A stretch of 64,000 bases of DNA from the NCBI GenBank assembly GCA_947095585.1, contig OX352763.1:64699016-64763015 (forward strand), read 5' to 3'. The number at the start of each line of letters is the position of its first letter. The stretch's first letter is position 1. Below, piece after piece: positions 32,800-44,000 of this stretch. The position numbers and the translations under genes are program-made. The DNA is from Nephrocerus scutellatus (taxonomy: Eukaryota > Arthropoda > Insecta > Diptera > Pipunculidae). The notes under the pieces are model-generated. The model did not search any database. It worked only from the letters and a program-made list of their open reading frames with translations, and was not told the DNA's origin.

Positions 32800-33414
32800 G
32801 GCTGTGTTTATGGCGAAGCGTATTCGCGTCGCGTGACGCGATGCGATTCGCTGCTGGCGATCAATTACATGCGTACATATGAAGGTGTTTATGGCGCAGC
32901 GATTTGGCGAAAAGCGAAATGAGCGACTGCACGCGATAATCAAAATATTTTGAATCAGTTTAGCGAATCGCTCGTTCGTTATGGAAAAATGTATTGAGGT
33001 TGTGCGCAGAAACCAGTGTTTGTGGAATCTCTTCCGAAATATATTGAAATGTTTCACTGTTCATACGATAATACTCTTTAAATTTTTCAGGAAATTTTTG
33101 GAGGCGGGGGTGCAAATGCTGAAATTCTCCATGACGTTTGCGTTCTTTGTTTATTGGATGCACTTGAAATCTCTTATGTTTTAATGTTTTAAAATATTTT
33201 TTTCGCAGCAAATAACTGCTTTCCAATAATAAGCGCCTTATTTTAGCACGCATGTTGCTCATTTTACCAATATCAAAACAGGAATAAAACAAGGCGGATT
33301 CGCTCTGCCATAAACACTCAATCGCTTGCGATTCGCATGTAGCGATGTCGCTTGGGATCGCGCAAAAAGCCATCGCATCGCGCGACGCAAATACGCTTCG
33401 CCATAAACACAGCC
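32800..33414 (-). mobile_element. PIF/Harbinger-like element, 615 bp, full ends (unit C)
   Basis: Terminal inverted repeats start GGCTGTGTTTATGGCGAAGC at both ends and the 3-bp TTA target duplication is present (32797-32799 and 33415-33417), the hallmark of PIF/Harbinger. The minus strand carries the first part of a transposase (32960-33373): FQVHPINKERKRHGEFQHL then FPEKFKEYYRMNSETFQYI, matching the HARBI1-type N-terminal region. The DDE core is deleted, so the element is non-autonomous. It lies inside the 412-like integrase frame. Confidence 0.88.
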
Positions 33415-33417
33415 TTA

Positions 33418-34469
33418 AGTGTATTTGTGTTGTTCTTGTTACTTTCTAGAGTTCTTTTTGTCTTTACTCTGTCTGTAATGTCTTTAGCTCTGTTTAAAGC
33501 TGATTTGAGTCTAATACGTAATTCGTTTACGTAATTTTCTAGATTGTATATTTTTTTAATATTGTCTGCTATATCGCTTGGCAAGGTTGCTAGTTTTCCG
33601 TAAATTAATTCGAACGGTGAATAACCTGTGTCAATGTATGGTGTTGTGTTGTACGCGAATGTGTAATATGGGATCCATTTGTCCCATTCATTGTTTTCAG
33701 TAAATGCTAAGAGGTATTCGTTCATTACCCGGTGATTTCGTTCAACAGTTCCTAATGTTTGATGATGATAAGGTGTAGAAAAGGTTTGTTTTATTTTTAA
33801 CAGTGAACATACGTTTTTTAGTAATTTGTTTGCGAATTCTGTGCCGTTATCTGATTTTAGTGTTTTGAATAGTCCGTATTTTAGTATGACTTGTTCAACC
33901 AGTGTCTTGGCTATTGTCTGTGCGTCTTTTGATGTTATTGAATGTGCTATCACGAATTTTGTTAGTTCGCATTGCATGGTTAGTATATATCTGTAGTCGT
34001 TGGACATTCGTAAAGGTCCTACAGTGTCTATTGAAATAGTCTGAAAACTGTCGGATGGTGTATCTGTTACTGTTAAAGGTTCTTTTATATGTCTTGTTTG
34101 TTTGTTCCTTGCACATAAGTCGCAGTTTGAAACGAAGTTTTTAACCATTTTACTCATGTTTTTCCATATGTATTTTTGCTTTAGCTTTATTGTCGTTCTT
34201 CGTACACCTTGGTGTCCTCCGTATGGTGAATTGTGATACTCGTCTATTAATTTATATTTAGTTAACTCATCTTTTATTCTTTTTGGGGTTGTATACATTA
34301 TAATTTTCAGATTGGGATACTTGTTATTTATTTCTATTTTTGCATATGCTTCTTTAAATTGTTCCTTTGTATATATTTTAAATATTTCTTCATTGTTTCC
34401 AAGCGCTAATTCTTTAATATTCTCTTTCTTCATTCTGGATGCTAGTTTCTTCAGTATCGAATCTAAATT
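33418..34469 (-). pseudogene. 412/Mdg1-like integrase, unit C
   Basis: Open minus-strand frame with zinc motif (YHNSPYGGHQG to CDLCARN) and core SIDTVGP, KSDNGTEF and GTVERNHR; D-to-E spacing is 35, so the core looks intact. The C-terminal GPY/F part is separated by the Harbinger insertion; the open frame runs on into the Harbinger end (to 33318). The N-terminal side is cut at 34469 by the unit C/D junction. Not an active gene, but the lesions are few and recent. Confidence 0.88.
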
Positions 34470-34791
34470 GCTTATTTACTAATAGAAAATATATATATCT
34501 AATAATATAGTGTATCGTTATCGATGCACTTGAAAATGTCAAAATAGTGTGCTCCTTAGTGGTGCACTTGAAATATTTATGTTAGAGTAATGCACAATGC
34601 AAATGCTCTACTTGTTTGTATGATTCATAATGCACTGTGTCGATATTAACCGAACACGTGTGCTTTGTTTATACTATTGCGTAATTTATGGCTTGTGCGT
34701 TTGAATATTTACATTGAGTATTGGTGCTGTCACAATTTATGTTCTTTAGGTTTTTGTTTGGATGGTGTGTATCTTATGGATATACACTACA
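34470..34791 (-). mobile_element. 412/Mdg1-like LTR, partial (unit D)
   Basis: Corresponds to 32199-32520. It is joined at 34469/34470 to unit C integrase sequence, marking a 2,271-bp tandem duplication. Confidence 0.75.
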
Positions 34792-35067
34792 CCCTCACCC
34801 TCAAATTTATTTTGTATATGAAAAAAAAATGTTTGTATGATATTTTCAAAAATATGTAATAATAGCATAAAAAATGTGGTAATATTAATGATGTAAGTTA
34901 GGTTAGTCTAGGTTTGTACAATTTCAGTTGATTATTATGTAGTTCTTTATAGATACCGTTAATATTTACAATAGTGCTTACTCCATTATTTCAAAGGTCA
35001 TTTGTATGGGCTTTGACTTTTATTTCTATTTTCTAATTTTACTAGTATTAAATCGCCTATTTCTGCC
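34792..35067 (-). pseudogene. 412-like integrase tail and 3' region, unit D
   Basis: Copy of 32521-32796 with the same TGA. Confidence 0.65.
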
Positions 35068-35070
35068 TTA

Positions 35071-35685
35071 GGCTGTGTTTATGGCGAAGCGTATTCGCGT
35101 CGCGTGACGCGATGCGATTCGCTGCTGGCGATCAATTACATGCGTACATATGAAGGTGTTTATGGCGCAGCGATTTGGCGAAAAGCGAAATGAGCGACTG
35201 CACGCGATAATCAAAATATTTTGAATCAGTTTAGCGAATCGCTCGTTCGTTATGGAAAAATGTATTGAGGTTGTGCGCAGAAACCAGTGTTTGTGGAATC
35301 TCTTCCGAAATATATTGAAATGTTTCACTGTTCATACGATAATACTCTTTAAATTTTTCAGGAAATTTTCGGAGGCGGGGGTGCAAATGCTGAAATTCTC
35401 CATGACGTTTGCGTTCTTTGTTTATTGGATGCACTTGAAATCTCTTATGTTTTAATGTTTTAAAATATTTTTTTCGCAGCAAATAACTGCTTTCCAATAA
35501 TAAGCGCCTTATTTTAGCACGCATGTTGCTCATTTTACCAATATCAAAACAGGAATAAAACAAGGCGGATTCGCTCTGCCATAAACACTCAATCGCTTGC
35601 GATTCGCATGTAGCGATGTCGCTTGGGATCGCGCAAAAAGCCATCGCATCGCGCGACGCGAATACGCTTCGCCATAAACACAGCC
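35071..35685 (-). mobile_element. PIF/Harbinger-like element, 615 bp (unit D)
   Basis: Same length, ends and TTA duplication (35068-35070 and 35686-35688) as in unit C; one difference in the right terminal repeat (GCGAATAC instead of GCAAATAC). Confidence 0.88.
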
Positions 35686-35688
35686 TTA

Positions 35689-36830
35689 AGTGTATTTGTG
35701 TTGTTCTTGTTACTTTCTAGAGTTCTTTTTGTCTTTACTCTGTCTGTAATGTCTTTAGCTCTGTTTAAAGCTGATTTGAGTCTAATACGTAATTCGTTTA
35801 CGTAATTTTCTAGATTGTATATTTTTTTAATATTGTCTGCTATATCGCTTGGCAAGGTTGCTAGTTTTCCGTAAATTAATTCGAACGGTGAATAACCTGT
35901 GTCAATGTATGGTGTTGTGTTGTACGCGAATGTGTAATATGGGATCCATTTGTCCCATTCATTGTTTTCAGTAAATGCTAAGAGGTATTCGTTCATTACC
36001 CGGTGATTTCGTTCAACAGTTCCTAATGTTTGATGATGATAAGGTGTTGGAAAGGTTTGTTTTATTTTTAACAGTGAACATACGTTTTTTAGTAATTTGT
36101 TTGCGAATTCTGTGCCGTTATCTGATTTTAGTGTTTTGAATAGTCCGTATTTTAGTATGACTTGTTCAACCAGTGTCTTGGCTATTGTCTGTGCGTCTTT
36201 TGATGTTATTGAATGTGCTATCACGAATTTTGTTAGTTCGCATTGCATGGTTAGTATATATCTGTAGTCGTTGGACATTCGTAAAGGTCCTACAGTGTCT
36301 ATTGAAATAGTCTGAAAACTGTCGGATGGTGTATCTGTTACTGTTAAAGGTTCTTTTATATGTCTTGTTTGTTTGTTCCTTGCACATAAGTCGCAGTTTG
36401 AAACGAAGTTTTTAACCATTTTACTCATGTTTTTCCATATGTATTTTTGCTTTAGCTTTATTGTCGTTCTTCGTACACCTTGGTGTCCTCCGTATGGTGA
36501 ATTGTGATACTCGTCTATTAATTTATATTTAGTTAACTCATCTTTTATTCTTTTTGGGGTTGTATACATTATAATTTTCAGATTGGGATACTTGTTATTT
36601 ATTTCTATTTTTGCATATGCTTCTTTAAATTGTTCCTTTGTATATATTTTAAATATTTCTTCATTGTTTCCAAGCGCTAATTCTTTAATATTCTCTTTCT
36701 TCATTCTGGATGCTAGTTTCTTCAGTATCGAATCTAAATTCGCTGAATTATCACTACAACCAATGTGCACGTATTTGTTATCGATATTTATTTTGCAATT
36801 ATATTTGTCGACAGTGAATTTTAGTCCCTT
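35689..36830 (-). pseudogene. 412/Mdg1-like integrase with its upstream connector, unit D
   Basis: As in unit C but extends further upstream through the RNase H-integrase connector (HIGCSDNSANLDSILKKLASR). Zinc motif and D,D-35-E core are intact to the eye. The open frame again runs through the Harbinger end (to 35589). This is the most complete copy of the 412-like pol. Confidence 0.88.
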
Positions 36831-37115
36831 TTTTTATTTCATTGATGGACGTGCATTCCCATATTTGAAGTTGTACCGGCCGGGTTACAGGCTTCAGTTG
36901 AGAGTTGCATTTCTCCGAATTATTTTTAATTATCTTGTCTTTATTATTTGCTTTATTTATTGCTTTTTCATTGTTTTCTTTTGGTATCAATTCTTTTAGC
37001 ATGTCGGATTCAATCTGTATCCTAGATAAAGCGTCGGCGTTTGTATTGAGTTTACCCTTTTTGTAAACTATGTCGAAATCATAGTCGCAAAGGTCTACAC
37101 GTATTCTTTTATCAA
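36831..37115 (-). pseudogene. 412-like RNase H C-terminal remnant
   Basis: Minus strand about 37115-36960 reads RIRVDLCDYDFDIVYKKG and NTNADALSRIQ, the standard end of Gypsy RNase H. RT and most of RNase H are deleted, and what follows upstream is Gag-like. Confidence 0.8.
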
Positions 37116-37370
37116 TTTATGGTCATAAACACATGTAGCCGTATACGTCATAATTGTTTCATTCATTCCTCTATCATTCGTGTCAATTTGGTCGCTGGTT
37201 GTAATTTGAGTTGTTTTAATGGTCATTGCCATTGTCTGATTGTGTTGTGCATGGTAGGTTGTTATTATTTTGATTGAAATAGTTGCTTGGCTGCCTATAG
37301 CTGTATCGGTGATTACTTTGTGATGGTCTGTAGTTATTTTGACCTTCAAGTGTTGTCGGAGGTTCTGTGT
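37116..37370 (-). pseudogene. Gag C-terminal-like remnant
   Basis: Minus strand, one frame is Asn/Gln/Tyr-rich (YRPSQSNHRYSYRQPSNYF), the low-complexity style of Gypsy Gag C-termini, then a stop. It lies directly against RNase H, so RT is lost by an internal deletion. Confidence 0.45.
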
Positions 37371-37730
37371 AGGAAATGTTTATGCCGGTTTCTCATATGT
37401 CAATTTATACTTTATTATGTATAGTTCTCTATTTTGTTTTCTTGGGGATTTTTATAGTAGTGAGCGTCTTTCTTTCATATTTTCTTCGTATTAAATATTT
37501 CTTTCTATTCTTTAAAATATACTGTAATCTTTGTATAGCGCTTTGTTGTATCATATTCAGATGCTAGCTTCCCCATAGTCGAATCGTAGTTCGGAGGATT
37601 TATCAATGCATTGTACTAATATGTGTTAATTTTCAATTCAAACCGTATATTCCGTATCTTTTAATATTAGATGCTAGTTTCTTCCATATTTGAATCGTAA
37701 TTCGGAGGAATTGTCACTGCATTAATATAA
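37371..37730. other. Degenerate 412-like sequence
   Basis: No intact gene. Two stretches (about 37558-37620 and 37674-37725) resemble the connector sequence at 36711-36765 (gatgctagtttcttc ... gaatcgta ... ggaggaatt), so diverged copies of that pol segment are present. The errantivirus LTR was inserted at the right edge. Confidence 0.4.
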
Positions 37731-38112
37731 AAATGTAACTTACTTTAAGTTATATAAAAAAAAATGTAGTTTTAACTCCGGCCAACTCGCCAGAGTGAGA
37801 TTTATAAATAAAAAACACACAAAACTTTTGCCACAATGAAAAGTAGTGATCTTAAATTGTTTGATGGTTGGATTAAATCTGAGTTAAATCTGATCTTACA
37901 ATTCTAATTTATAGAAAAACTTCGGTTGCCAAAGAATCATGCGTATTGCATAAGCCAAGATTCAAAGCGCGTGTAGACTATTAAGTTATACATAGATTTA
38001 AATGAACGAATGGTCCAGCTACGATTCTGGCCACCTGAATAAACAAACGATTCTGCATCCGGAGCAGTATGCAAGACTACGCGAGAAATTAATTATGGTT
38101 TTATTCAACAAA

Positions 38113-38800
38113 CTGGTTGGGTGATCGATGTTCGTGTCGATTCTATGGTTTTCGGGGTCGCTGAGTTGAATGGTGATGGTAAGACAGCTGTAGGGGGATG
38201 GGGCCGAAACGGTGGGGGGGGGGGTGACCGATATTAGTGTCGATTCTATTGTTTTCGGGGTCGCTGAGTTGAATGGTGATGGTAAGACAGGTGTAGGTAG
38301 GGGGATGGGGTCGATAACTGAGGGTGGGGGTGACCGATATTAGTGTCGATTCTATGGTTTTCGGGGTCGCTGAGTAGAATGGTGATGGTAAGACTGCTCT
38401 AGAGGGATGGGGTCGAAACCGTCGGGGTGGGGTGACCGATATTAGTGTCGATTCTATGGTTTTCGGGGTCGCTGAGTTGAATGGTGATGGTAAGACAGCT
38501 GTAGGGGGATGGGGTCGATAACTGAGGGGGGAGTGACCGATATTAGTGTCGATTCTATGGTTTTCGGGGTCGCTGATTTGAATGGTGATGGTAAGCCTAC
38601 TGTAGGGGGATTGGGTCGATAACCGAGGGGGGGGTGACCGATATTAGTGTCGATTCCATGGTTTTCGGGGTCGCTGAGTTGAATGGTGATGGTAAGACAA
38701 CTGTAGGGGGATGGGGTCGATAACGGAGGGTCGGTGGGTGACCGATATTAATGTCGATTCTATGGATTTCAGTGTCGCTGAGTTGAACGGTAATTTGATC
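38113..38800. repeat. 101-106-bp minisatellite in the Helitron
   Basis: GACCGATATTAGTGTCGATTC-type starts at 38226, 38332, 38434, 38535, 38636 and 38740, plus a diverged first unit near 38122; spacing 101-106 bp. Units contain ttttcggggtcgctgag and a G-rich stretch (gggggatgggg). Central tandem repeats are known in DINE-1-like non-autonomous Helitrons. Confidence 0.9.
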
Positions 38801-38802
38801 TC

Positions 38803-39155
38803 CAATTATTTTACTACGGATTCTCGACTCGGCAAAACTTTGCAACGACACAAGACTGTGCGTAAAAGAGATGCCGGGAATAATAATTGAAGCGACTATC
38901 TTCACAGAAAAGGGACAGTGCGAAACAGTTTTTATCCCACGGATAGCACTCATTTCAACGGATCTACCTTTTAAATTTAAGAGATTGCAATTTCCAGTAA
39001 AACTTGCGTTTTAGATGACGATCAATAAGTCGGACAGTTGATTAAGTACTGCGGAGTTTACATTTGAGATCGTCATGTTTTTCCCACGGACAGTTTTATT
39101 TATTCTTGAAGGTGAAACTAAAAACATTATATACAACTAAGTTTTGTTTAAAATT
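38803..39155 (+). pseudogene. Helitron helicase C-terminal remnant
   Basis: Plus strand reads LDSAKLCNDTRLCVKEM near 38824, FIPRIALISTDLPFKFKRLQ near 38930, FPVKLAF then a stop, MTINKSD, and finally ILEGETKNIIYN near 39100. These are the last helicase motifs of Helitron RepHel proteins (normally LAFAMTINKSQGQ). Stops and small indels have killed it, but it proves descent from an autonomous Helitron. Confidence 0.82.
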
Positions 39156-39351
39156 AAGTTTATGTATGTTTATTTAATTTTATTTTATAATTTGAATACT
39201 ATAGCTATAATTTAAAATTTATTTTTTTAAATAATTTTTTTTTAATAAAAACTGCAATTTTACATTATAGATAGATATCATTCTCTACCCCTGCCTAATA
39301 GAAGATTGGGATGAATAAATACCCGGGCATCGCCGGGTAATCAGCTAGTTA

Positions 39352-39535
39352 AGTATAAAGCACGCTGCTGCAGAGTCATAAGCTTTGGAATGTTAATAGA
39401 TCATAAATTAAATATAAAGCACGCAGCTGCAGAGTCATAAGCTTTGGAATATTAATAGATCATAACTTAAATATAAAGCACGCAGCTGCAGAGTCATATG
39501 CTTTGGGGATGTTAATTGATTATATGCATTAGAAT
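39352..39535. repeat. 59-bp tandem repeat, three copies
   Basis: CACGC(T/A)GCTGCAGAGTCATA starts at 39361, 39420 and 39479. It lies within the errantivirus 3' LTR beside the Helitron end. Confidence 0.85.
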
Positions 39536-39589
39536 ATGTTTTTAGATGTTTGGGGATTTGTGGGTATGTCACTCGCTAAATTTAATATT

Positions 39590-40838
39590 ACGATTCGTAT
39601 AATTCTTTGGTTTTACAATGTTGAGGTATGTATATAAATATAATGATAAGAAGAATACATATTATAATAAAAATTGCTCCTGCGTAAGAAGTATGTTTTA
39701 CTAATTTTTTGTGGTTTAAATGTAATTCTTGTAAAGTAATGTTATCTAATATATTTTTATGTATAATTTTATCAATTTCTGGTAAAATAAAATCTTCATT
39801 TTTGTTGTGCCAAGTGGCTTGAATAGTTCTGTTATTTAATAGGATTTTACAATTTTCAATTTTAATTAAATTATTACCAATTACATTTGTTTTTACTAAT
39901 CCACAGTTATTAATTAATTCTTGTTTTTAATGTTTTTGGAGATAATGGAATTTTCGTTTAATCGAACTACTTCTTCTATAGTATTTATTCTGAGATTACA
40001 ATTTACTTTATTATTATTCATTACATTTTTAATGCATTCGTTGTTAATCGGAAAAAGTTTGCCATTTTTAATTATCATAGTATAATTTTTTTCTAGAATA
40101 AACGTTAGGTTGTCAAAATCGAGTTCTTCAAATCGTTCGTTGGGAATAGGAATGATTTTATATATTAGTTTAGGATCAGAAATCAGAATATATAGGTAGG
40201 GATAAAATAAAAATTAGTAATTCGTTTTTCTGCCATAAGGATATTTTGATTGTTTCTAACTCAAGGGTATTGATGTGTTCAAATGACTCAATATCGAATA
40301 GTCTCGGGTTGAATATGCCAATTTTGGCTAAAGTTATTGATAATTGGATTTCTTTAATGTTATGATATTCAGTGATAGAATTAAAGAAAGAGTCTATTGC
40401 ACTAAATTTAGTTATCCTATCCATGAATGTTAGTTACATTATTAAGTTTATTTAGATTGCTAATTTCTTGGTTGATGTGTTTTGTGAGTAAGTCAGTGTC
40501 GTCAATGTTCAAAACATTATTTTCAATATTTTCTAGTCTCTCATTTGTTCGTACTAGGTCGTCATCGTCTAAAGTGTCGAATAAATATTTAAATCCTCTT
40601 ACGAATAAATTAATCAAACCTCTTTTATTCCTATTTTTACTAGATTCGAATAATTGAATTTCTGATTGAATTTCGTTTATGTGTTTAGTTATTAATTTTG
40701 TGTGTAAGTATTCGTGTTTAGTATAAGTTTGTCTTAAAATTTCAAAGGTAAGTAATAGATCTGTTTTGTTAATTGTGTAAACAAGTTCATTGTAGTCCTT
40801 GATTACTGGTTGTTTTCCTATTCGCGTTACTATATATC
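39590..40838 (-). pseudogene. Errantivirus env, main part
   Basis: Envelope (membrane fusion) glycoprotein, interrupted by BEL/Pao at 40838. Visible features: a furin-like RNKR site (about 40620) followed by the hydrophobic GLINL segment and KYLFDTL, typical of errantivirus and baculovirus-F-related envelopes, and a C-terminal membrane span (AGAIFIIICILLIIIFIYI, about 39690-39630). A stop near 39927 and frame changes near 40170-40420 add to the disruption. Protein start and signal peptide are beyond the BEL element. Confidence 0.85.
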
Positions 40839-41436
40839 TGTTTGGATAAGCATTAAATGCAGGTGCAACGGACAACGAACTACATCAAGGCCAACATATC
40901 ATTCAAATTGCTGACCTTGCGTCTACAGCGAAAAACACTTGTCGCTGCATCGTCAGGTGGATTCTATTGCAGCACAACAGCAAGCACTGCAGTTATTGAT
41001 GAGTTAACAATTTTTGTATTTTCTTTGTATTTCACATAACAGCACGACGGTGACAATAGTTATTTGCCGCATCAGCCTAAATGTCGATTTTTGTATTTTT
41101 ATTGTTTTTGTTATTTTAATTAATTGTATATTGTATTGTAAGCATTTTTTGGGTATAAAAGCCACCAAATTTCAAATTAATAAATTAGATCAAATTCAAC
41201 CTTGTGTGTTTTGATTTCGCTGTGCATTGAGTATTGGTTAAAGTGTAGTACTCGCTGCATTGTCTGAATTTGTACTGGACAAATCAGATCATCAATGTCC
41301 ACAGATTGAGTATTGGTTTAAGTGCCTATACTTCCTCGCTGGACACATATACGATTAGTAGCACCAAAGAGTATTGGTTTAAGTTCCGATAGTCTTTTCA
41401 ACAACTGATTTGGTTTGCACCTAATCTGAAGCTACA
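40839..41436 (+). repeat. 5' LTR of BEL/Pao element
   Basis: TGTTTGGATAAGC to GAAGCTACA. A TATA-like gtataaaag lies near 41153 and AATAAATTAG near 41177. Confidence 0.93.
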
Positions 41437-41457
41437 TTTTGGTGACCCCGACGTGAT
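41437..41457 (+). promoter_or_regulatory. BEL/Pao primer binding site region
   Basis: TTTTGGTGACCCCGACGTGAT directly follows the 5' LTR; TGGTGACCCCGACG-type sites are usual in BEL/Pao elements. I do not assign the tRNA. The listed string begins at 41437. Confidence 0.75.
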
Positions 41458-41546
41458 CTGGATATCACGGTTCGCGCTTCTGCAAGGAGCCTCATTGGAC
41501 ATATTCTTCGTTGGACACACTCGCATCAATCTCATCAATCTACATC

Positions 41547-44000
41547 ATGGACGATTTATTCAACCAGCAGTCTCAACTTGGTGAAGAGATTGAGAGAATA
41601 ATTCGAAACTTCAAGAAGGATTCCGACGAGCGGAAAACTATAAAATATTACAAGCTGCGACTCAGCCAGCTACAATCAATCATTGCTAAATTCGAGGCAA
41701 ATGACACAGAGGTCCGAAAACTGGAAAACCGCCAACACGCGTACTTTATAGAAGACTACTTTATTCAAACGAAAACATTATGCAACAACTATACGAAACG
41801 TTTTCAACAAGAAATCAAAACTTTGGAAGCAAGTGCCGTCGATGATAGCGTCGACGACAGCATCGATCACAGCGTCAAAGAAGACGGTAACAAAACCAAA
41901 GCCAAACATAATGAAGAAGCTTCTATTTCAAAAATCGTTGGCTTAATTCGAAAGGCACATCGAAAGATGGCAATATTGGATGCCAGACTTTCAAATATTT
42001 TGGTCTTGGAGCAACAATCCGGACAATATTACGACCTGAAGGTGAATTTCATTAATGAACTTTGGCAAGACATAACTGCAGTCGATAACATTTGGGAGCA
42101 GTCATCCAACCCATCGTCATTAGGATACGATATGAAAATATTTGAAGATCTGGAGCAAAGAGTGCATCAGAAACTCACCGAAATCACTCTAATGCGTATT
42201 GAACCAGCGTTCCCATCTAATCAACATCATCAATCAACACGAAGGTCTTTACCAATCCCAACGGTAAAAATCCCAATATTCGATGGGGACTATCTAAAAT
42301 GGAATCAATTCCACGACATTTTCTCAGAGTTGGTTCACAAACAGCCACTCTCAAATGTGGAGAAAATGTGGCACCTCAAGACACAATTGGTTGGCGAAGC
42401 AGCAAGTCTCGTCAGTCATTTTTCAACCACAGAAGAAAATTATGTAGCAGCCTGGAAACTTTTAGAGGAGCGGTATAATAACACAAGAATATTGGCATCA
42501 ACACTAATCAAAAAACTGGTGGACCAGCCAGCAGGAACATTATCTGCAGCAGCGGTCAAACATCTGCATGATACTACGAAGGAGTGCTTACTTGCATTAA
42601 ACAATTTAAGCATCGAAACAAGTTCATGGGATCCGCTGTTGATTCACTTCCTTATCAAAAAAATGGATCGACCCACCTATATTCGGTATGAGCAGTCACT
42701 ATCAAAACCGAAGGAGCTACCGACAGTTTCAGAATTTTTATCGTTTTTGGAATTGCAGTTCCAAACAATGGAAAAAATCGGACACCGAGAAAGGGCAACT
42801 ATTCCCCAACCATCAACAAAGGTTTGCACCTCAGCAGCATCAACACATGAAGCCAACAGCCTCTGTTTGTCATGCGGAAAGAAAGTTCACCCGTTATTCT
42901 CATGTGACCAGTTTCTTAAACTAAAGGTGAATGGACGAATAAGTTTCGTCCAGAAGCTTAAACTTTGCATGAATTGTTTAAAGACGGGACACATAGCAAA
43001 TCAATGTGCTTGGCGACACTGCACCAAGTGCACAAAAAAACACAACTCATTACTTCATCTGGAGCATCAAAGGACTGAAGTATCATCAAATGCGCAGAGG
43101 AAGGAAGATTCACCTGCAACTGTGGCAACAATAAACCATGCAAAGGGAAGTCAGAAATACGTTCTGTTAGCAACCGCTAAGGTGATAATAGTGGCGAATA
43201 ATGGGCAAGCCTGCGAAGCACGTGCGGTACTCGACTCTGGTTCACAAGTCAATTTGGTGACAGAGAGATTAATCAACAAATTATCATTGGTCACGACACG
43301 ATCCCACTTATCGATTGAAGGAATCGGGCTACGTACTGGAAGTTCGAAATCCCGAGTTAACCTTAAGTTGAAGTCATCATCAGGAAGTTTCTCAACAAGA
43401 ATCGAAGCTTTCGTTCTGCCGCAAATAATCTCAGCGCAACCATCGCGAGATTTAGATGTCACTAATTGGGACACACCAAATAACATTACACTGGCCGATC
43501 CCGAATTTTTCAAATCTGGAAAAATTGATCTTTTAATTGGAGCAGAGTTCTACCACAACTTACTCCGCCCAGAACAGCTGAACATAGGAAAGACCTTACC
43601 TCTACTACAAAATACAGTTCTTGGATGGATTGTTATTGGCAAAACAGAAACCGCCACATCGGTTACTGCAACATGTGCTGTTTCTACTCAAGAAGACGAA
43701 AGAACCTCAGAAATCTTGGAAAAATTCTGGAGACTGGACGATTTCAGCGAGACAACAAAGGTCATGACTCCATCAGAAAAGTGGTGCGAAAATCATTTTT
43801 TGAACAACATAAAACAGGACAAGGAGGGTCGCTTCATTGTACATCTGCCCTTTTCTGAGAATCCAATAGCTCTAGGAAAATCTCGAGACATGGCTATAAA
43901 TCGATTCTTGTCAATGGAAAAACGCTTGCAAAGGGACACAACTTTACGCTCAGAGTACGTCAAATTCATGGACGAATACGAAGCCCTGGGACACATGTAA
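41547..44000 (+). pseudogene. BEL/Pao Gag and protease
   Basis: The best start is the ATG at 41547 (MDDLFNQQ); the frame is open 12 codons further up only from a TTG. A charged, helical Gag is followed by the DUF1759-like capsid region (IPIFDGDYLKWNQFHDIF near 42270), cysteine-rich knuckles (CLSCGKKVHPLFSC near 42870; CMNCLKTGHIANQC near 42970; HCTKC near 43018) and protease AVLDSGSQVNLVTERL near 43225. Pol should continue in frame, but a TAA at 43998-44000 stops it just before RLRP, the start of the RT region. Confidence 0.9.

Larger units (their letters stand above)
37890..39349 (+). mobile_element. Helitron remnant with minisatellite
   Basis: The 3' end is diagnostic: a hairpin (cccgggcatcgccggg, 39328-39343) followed by CTAG at 39346-39349 and a host T. 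The 5' end is not resolved and lies between about 37,850 and 38,110. The body holds a seven-copy minisatellite and a helicase remnant. The Rep domain is absent. It sits in the errantivirus 3' LTR. Confidence 0.75.
37731..39573 (-). repeat. 3' LTR of the errantivirus, split by a Helitron
   Basis: On the minus strand it begins AGTGACATACCC (39573), as LTRs of the 17.6/297/ZAM group do, contains 59-bp repeats, is interrupted by the Helitron (ending 39349), and ends in AAGTAAGTTACATT near 37730. It has a TATA-like tttataaatc near 37800 on the minus strand. Confidence 0.65.

Noticed and set aside
38597..38953. 118-codon minus-strand Pro-rich ORF
   Set aside because: Antisense of the Helitron minisatellite and helicase remnant.
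40857..41039. 60-codon ORF repeated at 48866
   Set aside because: Lies in both BEL/Pao LTRs; no reason to believe it is translated.
41511..41546. Upstream start for BEL/Pao Gag
   Set aside because: The codon at 41511 is TTG; the first ATG in frame is 41547, preferred for a eukaryote.
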